This document shows positions 1 to 10,457 of a stretch of DNA of 64,000 nt, one piece after another (within the stretch, counting starts at the first letter, position 1; the number at the start of each line of letters is the position of its first letter). The DNA is from Candidatus Zixiibacteriota bacterium. Lineage in GTDB: Bacteria > Zixibacteria > MSB-5A5 > GN15 > JAAZOE01. The notes under the pieces are model-generated. The model did no database searches and was not told where the DNA came from. It saw only the letters and a list, made by a program, of their open reading frames with translations. The DNA lies in assembly GCA_030668485.1 (NCBI GenBank), contig DAOUTW010000004.1, forward strand, positions 34,660 through 98,659, given 5' to 3'. Both the position numbers and the translations under genes were made by a program.

Positions 1-532
1 TAACGGCCAATGGCGGGCTGTCGGCGATTTTTTTGCCAAGGACGGTATAGATGGTCCAGGTGATGCATGAGGCCAGGACCATCCAGTCGCCGTAAGATTT
101 GATAAATTCGAGCGATCCCAGATTCCCTCTCGACACCAGAACCAGTACGCCGAAGGCGGCCAGAGCTGTGCCTGCTCCCTGCCGGAGTGTAATTCGCTCG
201 CCGAGAAAGACGAACGCGAAGATCAGGATAAAGACCGGGATGGTGGTTATCAGCCAGACGGTGTTGGTGGCGGTGGTGGTTTTCATTCCCTCGATTTGAA
301 TCAGCAAATGGGCCACCAGGACCAGCCCGCATCCCAGGGTCAATTTCCAGTACTGCCTGATAAAGCCAAAGGACAGTTTTTTTATTCCGGCCACGGCAAA
401 CATGACTGGAAGAGCCAGTATCAATCGGGCGGCAATAATTTGCGGCGGGGTCAGGTATTCCAGACACAGCTTGGTGGCAACGAATGAGATGCCCCAAATG
501 ACCACGGCGGCTATCAGAAGCAGGGAAATCAT
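1..532 (-). CDS. EamA/DMT-family transporter, truncated by the left window edge
   Basis: Reverse strand reads MISLLLIAAVVIWGISFVATKLCLEYLTPPQIIAARLILALPVMFAVAG...VLASCITWTIYTVLGKKIADSPPLAV, open to the edge; typical DMT hydrophobic repeats. Not in the ORF track because it runs off the window. Confidence 0.85.
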   Translation of the reverse strand, partial: MISLLLIAAVVIWGISFVATKLCLEYLTPPQIIAARLILALPVMFAVAGIKKLSFGFIRQYWKLTLGCGLVLVAHLLIQIEGMKTTTATNTVWLITTIPVFILIFAFVFLGERITLRQGAGTALAAFGVLVLVSRGNLGSLEFIKSYGDWMVLASCITWTIYTVLGKKIADSPPLAV

Positions 533-582
533 AGCGGAATAAATGAATTGACCGGAGGCTTGGCAAGCCATATCATTCATCG

Positions 583-1458
583 ATGCGCGGCGCTTTGCTT
601 TATATCTCACTCGGTGTGGCCACTCTGGCAGTCAGTTGGGCTTCTATTTTCATCAAGCTGGCCGACGCCGATCCGATTGCCACCGCCTTTTACCGGATGG
701 CTTTTGCGGTTGTTATCCTTGCCCCGATTTCACTTCCCGGATTGATCCCTCACCTTCGTAAATTGTCTTCCCGCGATAAAGGCCTTCTGGTCCTGTCCGG
801 GGTATTCCTCGGCTTCCATTTTGCCGCATGGATCACATCGCTTAAGTTTACGACTATTTCCAATTCGGTTATCATTGTCGCCACTCAGCCGTTTTTCGTG
901 GCGATTATGGAGGCGGTGTTCTTCAAGGAGAAAATATCGCGCAATGCCGTTATCGGGATGGCTCTGGCGTTTGTTGGCATGATTATCATCGCTCAATCCG
1001 ATTTCAATCTCAGCGGCGATCATTTCCTGGGTGATATTCTGGCTTTGATCGGAGCTATCACTGCGGGAGGTTATCTAATGGTCGGGCGTCGTATCCGACA
1101 GAAGCTTGATAATCGGTATTATATCCTGCCGGTTTATACCATTGCCGCCGTGACTTTGCTGCTTATCGCCTTTCCTTTTCATTCGCCGATGATTGATTAT
1201 CCGTTTAAGTCATGGATCTATTTTTTCCTGCTGGCGCTGATTCCGACTATTTTGGGACATTCGCTTTATAATTATCTCCTCAAGTATATTCGCGCTCATC
1301 TGGTGGCGGTTACTATCCTCGGTGAACCGATTGGCGCGGCGGTTTTGGCTGCTATCATCTTTGCCGAATTGCCGTCAACGGCGACTTATATCGGGGGCGC
1401 CATGATCCTGAGCGGGATATTGTTGGCGTTAATCCGCAGGCGGCAGAAGCCGCTTTGA
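583..1458 (+). CDS. EamA/DMT-family transporter
   Basis: 291 aa, multi-TM, 'SWASIFIKLADADPIATAFYRM' and C-terminal 'ILGEPIGAAVLAAIIFAE' typical of EamA proteins. Confidence 0.88.
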   Translation: MRGALLYISLGVATLAVSWASIFIKLADADPIATAFYRMAFAVVILAPISLPGLIPHLRKLSSRDKGLLVLSGVFLGFHFAAWITSLKFTTISNSVIIVATQPFFVAIMEAVFFKEKISRNAVIGMALAFVGMIIIAQSDFNLSGDHFLGDILALIGAITAGGYLMVGRRIRQKLDNRYYILPVYTIAAVTLLLIAFPFHSPMIDYPFKSWIYFFLLALIPTILGHSLYNYLLKYIRAHLVAVTILGEPIGAAVLAAIIFAELPSTATYIGGAMILSGILLALIRRRQKPL

Positions 1459-1505
1459 TGCTATTGCGCGGATGAGTTAAAGTTGAGTTTGTAAACCGCA
1501 ATCAA

Positions 1506-1686
1506 AGATCGTAGCCACCTGATTTCTTGAGAAACCCGGAGCAGAGCTCCGGGCCACGCGTCCGTGCTCGGGGATCAGACTGTCGCGCATGTCTGGATTT
1601 GAGGTGTGGCCGCGACCTCTGGGCGTGTTCCGTCAGGAAAGGATTCCTGACGGCGCAGAGAAGGATTGAGGGGGAAACTACGATCT
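1506..1686. repeat. Intergenic segment bounded by 9-bp inverted repeats (AGATCGTAG / CTACGATCT) with internal perfect hairpins
   Basis: Terminal IR at 1506-1514 and 1678-1686; internal CCCGGAGC-AGA-GCTCCGGG (1535-1553) and CCGTCAGGAA-AGGA-TTCCTGACGG (1630-1653). Confidence 0.45.
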
Positions 1687-1939
1687 TGAATTAGGGCGCT
1701 TGGTGGAATCCCGACGATAGATTGCCGCGTCGGCCCCATCTTCACTTCGCTCAGATTTTATGGGCCTCCTCGCAATGACCGCGTTCGGCGATCAGACTGT
1801 CGCGGGGTGGGGCACCAGTCAGATCGAAATGTGGCTGGTGCTTTCAGTCTGGAAGCGTTTCCTTCAGGAGTTTTCGCTTTTAGAATCCGCAATATTGGCT
1901 ATATTGTTATTGATAAATCTACCTGCAGAAGGGAGCAAC

Positions 1940-4831
1940 ATGTCTACTGGAAACGGTGAAAAAGCCACTTACCTTCATAGGGAACCCTTGGGCGCCAGGG
2001 GAATTGCCCTCGTATTGATAATCTTTGTTCTGTTTGCACAGACCGCCTATTCTGAGATTTTAGAGATGGAATACTCCTTCGAATCTCCGCGAGTAGAGAA
2101 AGTAAAGATCGATGGTCAACTGTTTGATCGAGTGATTATGCCCGGATCTCCCAATGCAGGGCAAATTGGCCATCCGGCCTTGCCGGTTTATGGTACGCAT
2201 ATTCTTCTTCCGTTTGGCTATGAAATATCAAAGATTGAGGTCATTACCGGCGAGCGGATAATGGTTGGCTCCGGTTTTTCGATTGAACCGGTGGACAAAC
2301 CCTATATTTTATCGGAACCGGATAACCTGCCGCCCGTCTACTCAGATCCGTCGATTTACTCTCTTCCCACAGCCATCCCCCAAAATAGATTCGAGGAAGT
2401 CGGACTTCAGATTATGCACGGTTATCCAATTGAAATTTTGAGACTCAGCCCGGTGGAGTACATTCCTTCTACCGGGGAACTTTCCTACTATGAAAACATG
2501 ACGATTAAAATTACGATGACATCATCGGAATCGGTCGGCAAAGTTCTTCGAAATATCCCTTCGGATAGAGATGAAGTTGCCGCCAAGATAGATAATCCAT
2601 TGGCGCTGGCTACTTATGATAAAGTGGATAAAGCAGGCGGCAGGGGTTATGATATGTTGATTCTGACTTCATCGGAGTTGGTTTCGGCCTTTCAGCCTCT
2701 CAAAGATTATCATGATACAACCGGGGTGTCAACTGAAATCCATACCCTGGATATGGTCGGGGGGAGCGATGCGCATTCGATAAGAGATTATATAAGGCAA
2801 GAGTACATGAACAGCGGTATCCAATACGTCTTGCTGGGAGGGGACGATGACCTGATACCGGCTCTGAAGCTGTATGTCGTCTCATGGCCGGGTGATGATG
2901 CCGCCATCGAATACAATATGCCCGGAGATTTCTACTTCTCCTGTCTTGACGGGACCTTTAATTATGATATGGACTCCCGCTGGGGCGAACCGACCGACGG
3001 TGAAGGAGGGGGAGAGGTTGATCTATTGCCGGAAGTCCATGTAGGTCGCGTATCTGCGGGATCACCACAGGAGGTTACGAACCTCGTAAATAAGACCCTG
3101 GCATATGCGTCCAGCAGCGATCCGTATCTGCAGAAAGTGCTCCTGGCCGGTGAACAGCTTACCTTCGGAGGCTGGGGCGAGTACGGCGGTTATGCTATGG
3201 AAGAAATGGTTGATTATTCCGATGCTCACGGATTCATGACTTATGCCTTTCCGGAAGTCAAATATATTATCGACAAGCTCTATGACTATACTATCCTGCC
3301 CAATAATTACTGGCCGGGAAGTGAAATGATATCTCGTATCAATGCCGGATACCATATAATCGACCATCTCGGACACAGCGGACCCGGCTATGCGATGCGC
3401 ACCGATACCTCCATGCTTCGCTATCAGCTTAATAATACGGAATACGGTTTCATATATGCAGAGGGGTGCAGTGCCGGGCAGTTTGACCTGACCGACTGTT
3501 GGGCGGAATATGTGACCACGGTGCTGCCCACCGGCGCTTTTGGTTGTGTCGCCAATTCCCGCCTGGGTCTTGGGTCTCGCAGCACTCGGCACCCGGTACA
3601 TGTGTTCAATCGGGAATTCTGGGATGCCGTCTATAGAGCCGAGGAAGCGAAACCTCAGATCGGGAGGGCGATTTCAGACGCCAGGGCCGATCACGCCTAC
3701 CATGTCAATGATCCCGGGATACGATGGACATTATATGAAATTACTTTGTTTGGCGATCCCGCCGTGGCGATAAAATCTGTAAAGAGCATAGCAATAAGTT
3801 TTCCCGACGGTTTACCGGAGCGCATTCCTCCGCATACCCCGGTATCCTTCAATGTCCTGGCAACAGGTATTGGCGAGGGAATTCCGCTTTCGGGAAGCGG
3901 GCAGATATATTGTGCCGTTGATGGGGGTGGTATGGTAACGGTGCATATGGATGAAGTCTCACCGAACCTTTATGAAGCGACCTTACCGCCATTGCCATGC
4001 GGGAGTTCAATTGAGTACTGTGTGAGTGTCGATGAAAATGCCGGTGAGATATTCTATTCACCGGATCCAAGTACACCTCATCTATTAACGCCGATTTCCG
4101 ATTCCGTAGTTCTCTTTGAGGATGATTTCGAATCTGATCTTGGTTGGTCGATTTCCGGTGGATTGTGGCAAAGAGGTGTCCCGACCGGGCAGGGGGGAAC
4201 CGATCTGCAATATCCGGTGCCCGATCCGACCGAGGGGTGCAACGGCCCGAATGTCTTCGGCTATAATTTAAATGGCGATTACGAAAATAATCTACCGGCG
4301 GCATACCTTACCAGTCCGGCCATCGATTGCTCCGGCAGAGATAATGTTTACCTCAATTTCTGCCGCTGGCTGGGTGTCGAACAGCCTGTATACGATGAAG
4401 CGACAATTATGGTGAGCAACGATGGTGTAAACTGGACGCAGGTATGGATAAACTATGCGACAATCGGGGACCTTGAGTGGGAGCAAATGGAATATGATAT
4501 CAGCAGCATAGCCGCCGATCAATCCACCGTTTACCTGCGCTGGGTGATGGGGCCTACCGATGGGGGGCTGAGGTTCAATGGCTGGAATATAGACGATGTG
4601 CGCGTTAAGTCTTATGAATGCATCTCCTATCAATGCGGTGACGCCAATGGCGATGAAAATGCGGATGTTGCCGATGCCGTCTACCTGATCAACTATGTCT
4701 TCAAGGGCGGTCCGGCGCCTGATCCGATTGAATCGGGTGACGCTAATTGTGATGGGGATGTAAACGTCGCCGACGCGGTCTACATGATTAATTATGTATT
4801 TTCCGGTGGCCCGGAGCCGTGTTGCCCGTGA
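1940..4831 (+). CDS. Secreted C25 (gingipain-type) cysteine protease with C-terminal dockerin-like tag
   Basis: Signal-like N-terminus after MSTGNGEK; C25-type pro-region; catalytic-type 'DHLGHSG' and 'AEGCSAGQFD'; C-terminal paired dockerin-like repeats. Start taken at 1940 after GAAGGGAG rather than the ORF-track start at 1760. Confidence 0.88.
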   Translation: MSTGNGEKATYLHREPLGARGIALVLIIFVLFAQTAYSEILEMEYSFESPRVEKVKIDGQLFDRVIMPGSPNAGQIGHPALPVYGTHILLPFGYEISKIEVITGERIMVGSGFSIEPVDKPYILSEPDNLPPVYSDPSIYSLPTAIPQNRFEEVGLQIMHGYPIEILRLSPVEYIPSTGELSYYENMTIKITMTSSESVGKVLRNIPSDRDEVAAKIDNPLALATYDKVDKAGGRGYDMLILTSSELVSAFQPLKDYHDTTGVSTEIHTLDMVGGSDAHSIRDYIRQEYMNSGIQYVLLGGDDDLIPALKLYVVSWPGDDAAIEYNMPGDFYFSCLDGTFNYDMDSRWGEPTDGEGGGEVDLLPEVHVGRVSAGSPQEVTNLVNKTLAYASSSDPYLQKVLLAGEQLTFGGWGEYGGYAMEEMVDYSDAHGFMTYAFPEVKYIIDKLYDYTILPNNYWPGSEMISRINAGYHIIDHLGHSGPGYAMRTDTSMLRYQLNNTEYGFIYAEGCSAGQFDLTDCWAEYVTTVLPTGAFGCVANSRLGLGSRSTRHPVHVFNREFWDAVYRAEEAKPQIGRAISDARADHAYHVNDPGIRWTLYEITLFGDPAVAIKSVKSIAISFPDGLPERIPPHTPVSFNVLATGIGEGIPLSGSGQIYCAVDGGGMVTVHMDEVSPNLYEATLPPLPCGSSIEYCVSVDENAGEIFYSPDPSTPHLLTPISDSVVLFEDDFESDLGWSISGGLWQRGVPTGQGGTDLQYPVPDPTEGCNGPNVFGYNLNGDYENNLPAAYLTSPAIDCSGRDNVYLNFCRWLGVEQPVYDEATIMVSNDGVNWTQVWINYATIGDLEWEQMEYDISSIAADQSTVYLRWVMGPTDGGLRFNGWNIDDVRVKSYECISYQCGDANGDENADVADAVYLINYVFKGGPAPDPIESGDANCDGDVNVADAVYMINYVFSGGPEPCCP
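4634..4828 (+). other. Dockerin-like C-terminal tag of the C25 protease, ending in CCP
   Basis: [65 protein letters not shown]. Confidence 0.85.
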
Positions 4832-5081
4832 TGCGGTTAGACTACATTTGATAAAAAGTTGGATTCATATCCAGTCTTTTAGTATTCGATGGCCGTGTAA
4901 CTCTGTAAATATCTTATCTGTAATGGGGGCTTTTTTGGGGAAGTCGCTTTTCAAGTTATAAATGAGTTTGCATATGACGGCCACCGGTTTATTTTGAGAC
5001 TGGTCGACAAATCGGCTGGCTTGTATTCCCGGAGATTCATAAACTTCGCGGAATGGCATATGGCAAAGGAGAATTTGCAGA

Positions 5082-6719
5082 ATGAATATAGACAAACAGA
5101 AAATTCGAAATAGAAACCAAAATCGATCGACAGTCGTGTGCCGGAATGGAATCGTTTGCACCAGTCAACCATTAGCCAGTATGGGAGGAGTAGACATCCT
5201 AAAAGCCGGCGGAAATGCCATCGATGCCGCCATCTGTGCCAATGCCATCCTGTGCGTTGTCGAACCGATGAGTTGCGGACCGGGCGGGGATCTTTTTGCC
5301 ATCGTTTGGATTGAAAAAGATAAGAAGCTATACGGACTGAATGCCAGCGGCCGTTCCCCTTACGATTGGACATTATCTGATCTGCAAGCCTTGGGATTGA
5401 CGGAAATTCCAACCTATGGACCACTCTCCTGGAGTGTGCCCGGTTGTGTCAGTGGTTGGGATGCGCTGCGAAACAGATTCGGGACCGCCGGCTTTGACAC
5501 CCTGATGGAAGCCGCGATTGAATATGGGAATGAAGGATTTCCCGTGACGCCAATTATTGCCCGTAGTTGGAATCAAATCGACCCGCACAAGTATCAGTTT
5601 TTGGGCCGGACATTTGCACCCCACGGCAAAATACCTGAATTTGGAGAGATTTTCAAGAATCCGGACATTGCCCGATTCTTTGATATCATTGCCCGCGACG
5701 GCGCCGAATCATTTTATCAGGGAGAAATAGCCGAGAGGATAGTCAAATACTCACAGGCCAACAACGGGCGTTTTTCGATGCGTGACTTTCAGGATCATTC
5801 GGTGGACTGGATCAATCCGGTAAGTTCGAATTACCGGGGCTATGACATCTGGGAACTCCCGCCCAACGGACAGGGAATAGCCGCCTTACAGATTCTGAAC
5901 ATTATTGAAAATTTCGACATGGCGTCGATGGCATCCAATTCCGCAGATCAATTACACCTCTTTATCGAAGCCAAAAAGCTGGCCTATGAGGACCGAGCTG
6001 TATACTACTCGGACATGGGCTTTGCCGAGGTCCCGTTGGAACAATTGATCTCCAAAGAATACGCACAGGCCAGGGCAGGTCTTATCGATCCTCAAAAAGC
6101 ATCCACAAATGTAACCCCCGGAAAGTTGGGCGGGCCATCCGATACCATCTACCTATCCGTAGCCGACAAAGATGGAAACATGATTTCACTTATTCAAAGC
6201 ATCTATCATGGTTTCGGTTCGCAAGAGGTCCCTGATAATCTCGGTTTCGCATTACAAAACAGGGGCCACCTCTTTTCACCAAATCCCAAGGACCTCAATA
6301 AACTGGAACCACATAAACGTCCTTTCAATACCATCATTCCGGGATTTGTGACAAAAGACGGCCAACCGGTATTCTCATTCGGTGTCATGGGCGGCGATTT
6401 TCAACCTCAAGGCCATGCGCAGGTTTTAATGAACATAATCGATTATGGGATGTCACCACAGCAGGCCGGCGAACAGCCACGGGTTGCTCATCTTGAAAGC
6501 TCCACTCCCACCGGGCACAAGATGACCGATTCCGGGTCGGTCGGTTTCGAACGGAACATATCGGAAAAGGTTAAAAGAGAACTCGCCGATAGGGGTCATA
6601 AAATTCTCTCCGATTCCGGAGTCTTTGGTGGTTATCAGGGAATTTGGCGCGAATCAAATCCTCGCCGATATTATGGAGCCTCGGATTCCCGTAAAGACGG
6701 CTGCGCCATCGGTTACTGA
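5082..6719 (+). CDS. Gamma-glutamyltransferase family protein
   Basis: 545 aa; 'GGNAIDAAICANAILCVVEPMSCGPGGDLFAI', nucleophile region 'DTIYLSVADKDGNMISLIQS', 'GGDFQPQGHAQVLMNIIDYGMSPQQA'. Confidence 0.92.
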   Translation: MNIDKQKIRNRNQNRSTVVCRNGIVCTSQPLASMGGVDILKAGGNAIDAAICANAILCVVEPMSCGPGGDLFAIVWIEKDKKLYGLNASGRSPYDWTLSDLQALGLTEIPTYGPLSWSVPGCVSGWDALRNRFGTAGFDTLMEAAIEYGNEGFPVTPIIARSWNQIDPHKYQFLGRTFAPHGKIPEFGEIFKNPDIARFFDIIARDGAESFYQGEIAERIVKYSQANNGRFSMRDFQDHSVDWINPVSSNYRGYDIWELPPNGQGIAALQILNIIENFDMASMASNSADQLHLFIEAKKLAYEDRAVYYSDMGFAEVPLEQLISKEYAQARAGLIDPQKASTNVTPGKLGGPSDTIYLSVADKDGNMISLIQSIYHGFGSQEVPDNLGFALQNRGHLFSPNPKDLNKLEPHKRPFNTIIPGFVTKDGQPVFSFGVMGGDFQPQGHAQVLMNIIDYGMSPQQAGEQPRVAHLESSTPTGHKMTDSGSVGFERNISEKVKRELADRGHKILSDSGVFGGYQGIWRESNPRRYYGASDSRKDGCAIGY

Positions 6720-6815
6720 ATGTCTCGAGCCGGTCTACCACACTTTAGACATCTCAGAGTAAATTGCTTCATCCACTCTGCGAGTGGAGTACAATATGTA
6801 CCGCTTTTATAAATA

Positions 6816-6844
6816 AAAAGACCGGGTAGATTTCCGGCCTTTTC
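6816..6844 (+). terminator. Weak stem-loop with T-run after the GGT gene
   Basis: AAAAAGACCGGGTAGATTTCCGGCCTTTTC, imperfect stem. Confidence 0.5.
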
Positions 6845-6851
6845 TACTATT

Positions 6852-6874
6852 TGGCAGTGGTGCGAGGAATCGAA
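6852..6874 (-). repeat. tRNA-3'-end-like fragment (T-loop plus acceptor-like, ending GCCA)
   Basis: Reverse strand GTTTCGATTCCTCGCACCACTGCCA; 17/23 positions match the tRNA-Glu 3' end at 13189, mostly transitions elsewhere. Confidence 0.5.
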
Positions 6875-7082
6875 ACATTATTACAATATTCAATTCCGAT
6901 AGACCTATACCGGACTCTACGCGTCAAAAGGTGTCAAGAATCAGATGGCTGAATTGGCAAACAAGGGTTAATTGTATTTTACATTGACAAATAAACTGAT
7001 TATTCTTATAATTAAATGTAAATGATAATAGTCTGCATCTGATTTAAACAGTAAAATGTATTTGTCATATGTGGAGGGAATA

Positions 7083-7748
7083 ATGTTTCGTTTAATCGTA
7101 GTCATGTTTGTTGTTATATGGCTTGTCCCTTGTAAGGCGTATACAAGTATTGCGTACATCGATGTACATGTAGTGAATTACTATTTTATTCATCTTACTG
7201 ATTTTCATGTTGGATACGAATCGAATCAAGGACTTGATCGATTAGCGTATGTGCCAAATTATATACGAGGTTTCAATCCCGAACCTGCCCCAACGATTGA
7301 ACCATTAGTGATTACGTGCCCTTCAGATACCCTCATTCCTATTAACTGCCCTGCTCATCCCGATTCGCTGGCTCTATATCCTCTGGTGTTGGGTGGCTGT
7401 ATGGCACAACCTTTCGTAAACTACACCGACGAATTCTTATTGGGCACCATTAGACGAACATGGATCGCCTCGGACACCTGCGAAAATTCGGATACATGCG
7501 TTCAGTATATCGGTCAAGGCCCACCGGGTCTTTGTGGCGTCTGCGGCGATGCCAATGGCGACGGCGATCTCAATGTTGGCGACGTCGTCTTCCTGATATC
7601 GTATATTTTCAAGGGTGGCCCCGCTCCCGATCCTGAGTGTAGGGGCGATGCCAATGGCGACGGTGGCACCAATGTCGGCGATGCTGTTTACCTCATAGCC
7701 TATGTCTTCAAGGGCGGTCCACCACCGGTGGAAGGGTGTTGTCCGTAG
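7083..7748 (+). CDS. Small secreted protein with HYR-like segment and dockerin-like CCP tag
   Basis: GGAGGG upstream of ATG 7083; signal peptide MFRLIVVMFVVIWLVPCKA; C-terminus CGDANGDGDLNVGDVVFLISYIFKGG...GGPPPVEGCCP. Confidence 0.75.
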   Translation: MFRLIVVMFVVIWLVPCKAYTSIAYIDVHVVNYYFIHLTDFHVGYESNQGLDRLAYVPNYIRGFNPEPAPTIEPLVITCPSDTLIPINCPAHPDSLALYPLVLGGCMAQPFVNYTDEFLLGTIRRTWIASDTCENSDTCVQYIGQGPPGLCGVCGDANGDGDLNVGDVVFLISYIFKGGPAPDPECRGDANGDGGTNVGDAVYLIAYVFKGGPPPVEGCCP

Positions 7749-7778
7749 CCATCTGATTCATAATTAATGGACAATAGC

Positions 7779-7805
7779 AAAAGGCCCCGATTCTGGGGCC
7801 TTTTT
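7779..7805 (+). terminator. Rho-independent terminator
   Basis: AAAAGGCCCC-GATTCT-GGGGCCTTTTT. Confidence 0.9.
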
Positions 7806-7812
7806 GCCAATC

Positions 7813-7845
7813 TGGCAGTGGTACACCGCTCCGAACCTCTGTGGA
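7813..7845 (-). repeat. tRNA-3'-end-like repeat, copy 2
   Basis: TGGCAGTGGTACACCGCTCCGAACCTCTGTGGA; near-identical to 10176-10208; reverse strand ends TGTACCACTGCCA. Confidence 0.6.
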
Positions 7846-7995
7846 TGTTGAGAATTCCGAGAATAACAATCCCGTTCAACAGCGAAATTCTTGCAATATG
7901 AGGAGATATTTTACATATTCAAAATACTGAAGGACGAGAGTCCTGGTCTTGAACTTTTATCTACGAAAGCTCGGGTTAGAAGAGAGGATTACATC

Positions 7996-10092
7996 TTGGC
8001 GATAAGAACAGTTTTTGACAAGCTTACGATGGCTTTATTGTTGGCGGTACTGAGCATACCCGTGGTGGCCCAGGACAACCCGTTTCTGGTCACTCCTACA
8101 ACACCGTTCCAGACTCCGCCGTTTGATCAATTTCAGAATGCACATTATTTGCCGGCGGTCCAGGAGGGGATCCGACAGCATCAGGCCGAAATCGATGCCA
8201 TTGTCAAAAATCCTCAGGCCGCGACTTTCGATAATACGATTGTAGCTCTGGACATGGCCGGTCAACTTCTGGATAAGGTGACTTCTGTATTTTACTCGTT
8301 GCTGGGGACCGTCACCAGTCCTGAGATGCAAGACCTCGCTAAACAGATATCGCCGCTTTTGTCGGCCCACCGCGATAACATCTGGCTTAGTGAGAAGTTG
8401 TTCGCCCGGGTGAAGGCCGTTTACGATCAGCGAATTACGCTGGAGCCAACGGAAGATCAGCTCTATCTGCTGGAAAGCTACTATCGAAGGTTTGTGCGGC
8501 GCGGCGCGTTACTGGATGATAAGCAGAAGGCCCGCATGCGTGACATAAACCGCGAACACTCCTTGCTGGGGTTGAAATTCGATGACAACCTGCTGACCGA
8601 AACCAACAATTCATATATCGTGATCGATAACGAAGCCGATCTGGCAGGACTGCCTGAGGGTGTTATTGCCATGGGGGAGGAAACGGCCAATGATATGAGC
8701 CTGCCCGGCAAATGGGTGTTTACTACTCAGCGGCCAAGCGGTAACCCGTTCATGCAGTATGCCGACGCGCGAAATAAACGACAGGCGATCTATGAAGCCT
8801 ATATCAAGCGCGGCAACCGTGACAATGATTTTGACAATAAAGCGATCCTGCAAAAGCTCATGACCCTGAGGGAGGAACGGTGCCGGATGCTGGGTTATCC
8901 GACGCCCGCCGCTTTCTATATGAAATACCGTATGGCCAAGTCTCCTGAAGTTGTCGACTCATTCCTCTGGCGGCTTTGGAAACCGGCGCTGGAGCGGGCC
9001 GGGACAGAATTGACTGAAATGCAGGCCATAATCGACAGCGAACAGGGCGGTTTCAAACTGGCGCCATGGGATTGGCGGTACTATGCCGAAAAGTTGCGCA
9101 AAGCCAAGTATGACCTGAATGATGCGGAGCTCCGTCCCTACTTCAAACTGGAAAATGTCCAAATGGGGGTTTTTGTTCTGGCCGAAAAGCTCTTTGGCCT
9201 CAAATTCGTCGAGCGTACCGACATTCCTGTCTATCACCCCGAGGTGAAAGTATATGAGGTTACGGAGAGTGACGGCCTTCTGCTTGGGATTTTGTACACT
9301 GATTACTTTCCCCGTAACTCCAAACAGGGCGGAGCCTGGTCGGGCGGTTATCGCGACGCCTTCGTACAGAATGGCAAACGCGTCATCCCGCTTTCCACCC
9401 TTGTCTGCAACTTCACCAAACCCACCCCCGGTACGCCGTCACTGCTCAGCATTGGCGAAGTCAAAACACTATTCCATGAATTCGGTCACTGTCTCAACAC
9501 GCTTCTTTCCACAAGCGCCTACCGCGGCGGTTTTGCCCCGCAGGATGTCGTAGAATTGCCGTCTCAGATTATGGAAAACTGGGCCTTGGAACCGGAACTG
9601 CTGAAGATCTATGCTCTGCATTACCAGACCGGCGATGTAATTCCGGCTACGCTGGTTGATAAACTTAAAAACAGCTATTTGTTCAATCAGGGGTTTGCAT
9701 GGGTCGAGTACCTGGCCGCTTGTTTTCTGGACATGGCCTGGCACGGACTGAAGGATGCCAATAATATGAATGTGACTGATTTTGAGGGCAAGACCATGGC
9801 TGCTATCGGCCTGATTCCCGAAATTTCGCCGCGCTACCACTCAACGTATTTCACTCACATCCACGGCGGCTATCAGGCCGGTTACTACAGCTATAGCTGG
9901 GCGGGAGTTCTGGATGCTGATGCTTTTGAAGCGTTCAAAGAGACTTCGCTTTTCAGTAAGAAGACAGCCGCCTCTTTCCGGAAGAACATTCTGGAGAAAC
10001 TCGGGACCGAGGATGCTATGACCCTGTATAAGCGTTTCCGTGGCCGCGAGCCAAAGGTCGAACCATTTCTTGAAAGAAACGGAATGCTATAG
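7996..10092 (+). CDS. M3-family zinc metallopeptidase (oligopeptidase A / peptidyl-dipeptidase Dcp-like), exported
   Basis: 'VKTLFHEFGHCLNTLLS' HExxH motif in M3 context; hydrophobic leader MALLLAVLSIPVVAQ; GAGAGGA before TTG 7996. Confidence 0.88.
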   Translation: MAIRTVFDKLTMALLLAVLSIPVVAQDNPFLVTPTTPFQTPPFDQFQNAHYLPAVQEGIRQHQAEIDAIVKNPQAATFDNTIVALDMAGQLLDKVTSVFYSLLGTVTSPEMQDLAKQISPLLSAHRDNIWLSEKLFARVKAVYDQRITLEPTEDQLYLLESYYRRFVRRGALLDDKQKARMRDINREHSLLGLKFDDNLLTETNNSYIVIDNEADLAGLPEGVIAMGEETANDMSLPGKWVFTTQRPSGNPFMQYADARNKRQAIYEAYIKRGNRDNDFDNKAILQKLMTLREERCRMLGYPTPAAFYMKYRMAKSPEVVDSFLWRLWKPALERAGTELTEMQAIIDSEQGGFKLAPWDWRYYAEKLRKAKYDLNDAELRPYFKLENVQMGVFVLAEKLFGLKFVERTDIPVYHPEVKVYEVTESDGLLLGILYTDYFPRNSKQGGAWSGGYRDAFVQNGKRVIPLSTLVCNFTKPTPGTPSLLSIGEVKTLFHEFGHCLNTLLSTSAYRGGFAPQDVVELPSQIMENWALEPELLKIYALHYQTGDVIPATLVDKLKNSYLFNQGFAWVEYLAACFLDMAWHGLKDANNMNVTDFEGKTMAAIGLIPEISPRYHSTYFTHIHGGYQAGYYSYSWAGVLDADAFEAFKETSLFSKKTAASFRKNILEKLGTEDAMTLYKRFRGREPKVEPFLERNGML

Positions 10093-10141
10093 GGCTGGCA
10101 GATAGGTATTGCCTTTAACCAAAAATTCTTAACAGATAACA

Positions 10142-10169
10142 AAAAGGCCGGATATCTAACCGGCCTTTT
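10142..10169 (+). terminator. Rho-independent terminator
   Basis: AAAAGGCCGG-ATATCTAA-CCGGCCTTTT. Confidence 0.9.
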
Positions 10170-10175
10170 CACATT

Positions 10176-10208
10176 TGGCAGCGGTACGCCGATTCCAACC
10201 TCTATGGA
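10176..10208 (-). repeat. tRNA-3'-end-like repeat, copy 3
   Basis: TGGCAGCGGTACGCCGATTCCAACCTCTATGGA; reverse strand ends CGTACCGCTGCCA and shares CGTACCGCT with tRNA-Glu. Confidence 0.6.
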
Positions 10209-10457
10209 AGCTATCAGTGCCGATTAATATATCGTTTTCGTGCACAAAAACAGGGCATTCGAGAACTGGGTAATCACCCACACAACCCTGAAAATTGTTA
10301 GGGTAGCTTGGGTAGTGTATATATGGTGGGTATTTTTTGCTTGTATAGGGTTGTTTAGCCCATATATTATAATTAGTGGCTTCTTTGCATGAGTACTATC
10401 CGCAACCCAGAATTATGTATCTGTTTAATGTTAATTTAGCTTATCCGGGAGGGGATC

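Noticed and set aside
1760-1939. N-terminal 60-aa extension of the C25 ORF
   Set aside because: Lies in repeat-like non-coding DNA; a good RBS and signal-like sequence start at ATG 1940.
6852-10208. Three additional tRNA genes
   Set aside because: Only T-loop/acceptor-like 3' ends are recognisable; no D arm, anticodon arm or matching 5' acceptor strand, so they are called remnants or repeats.
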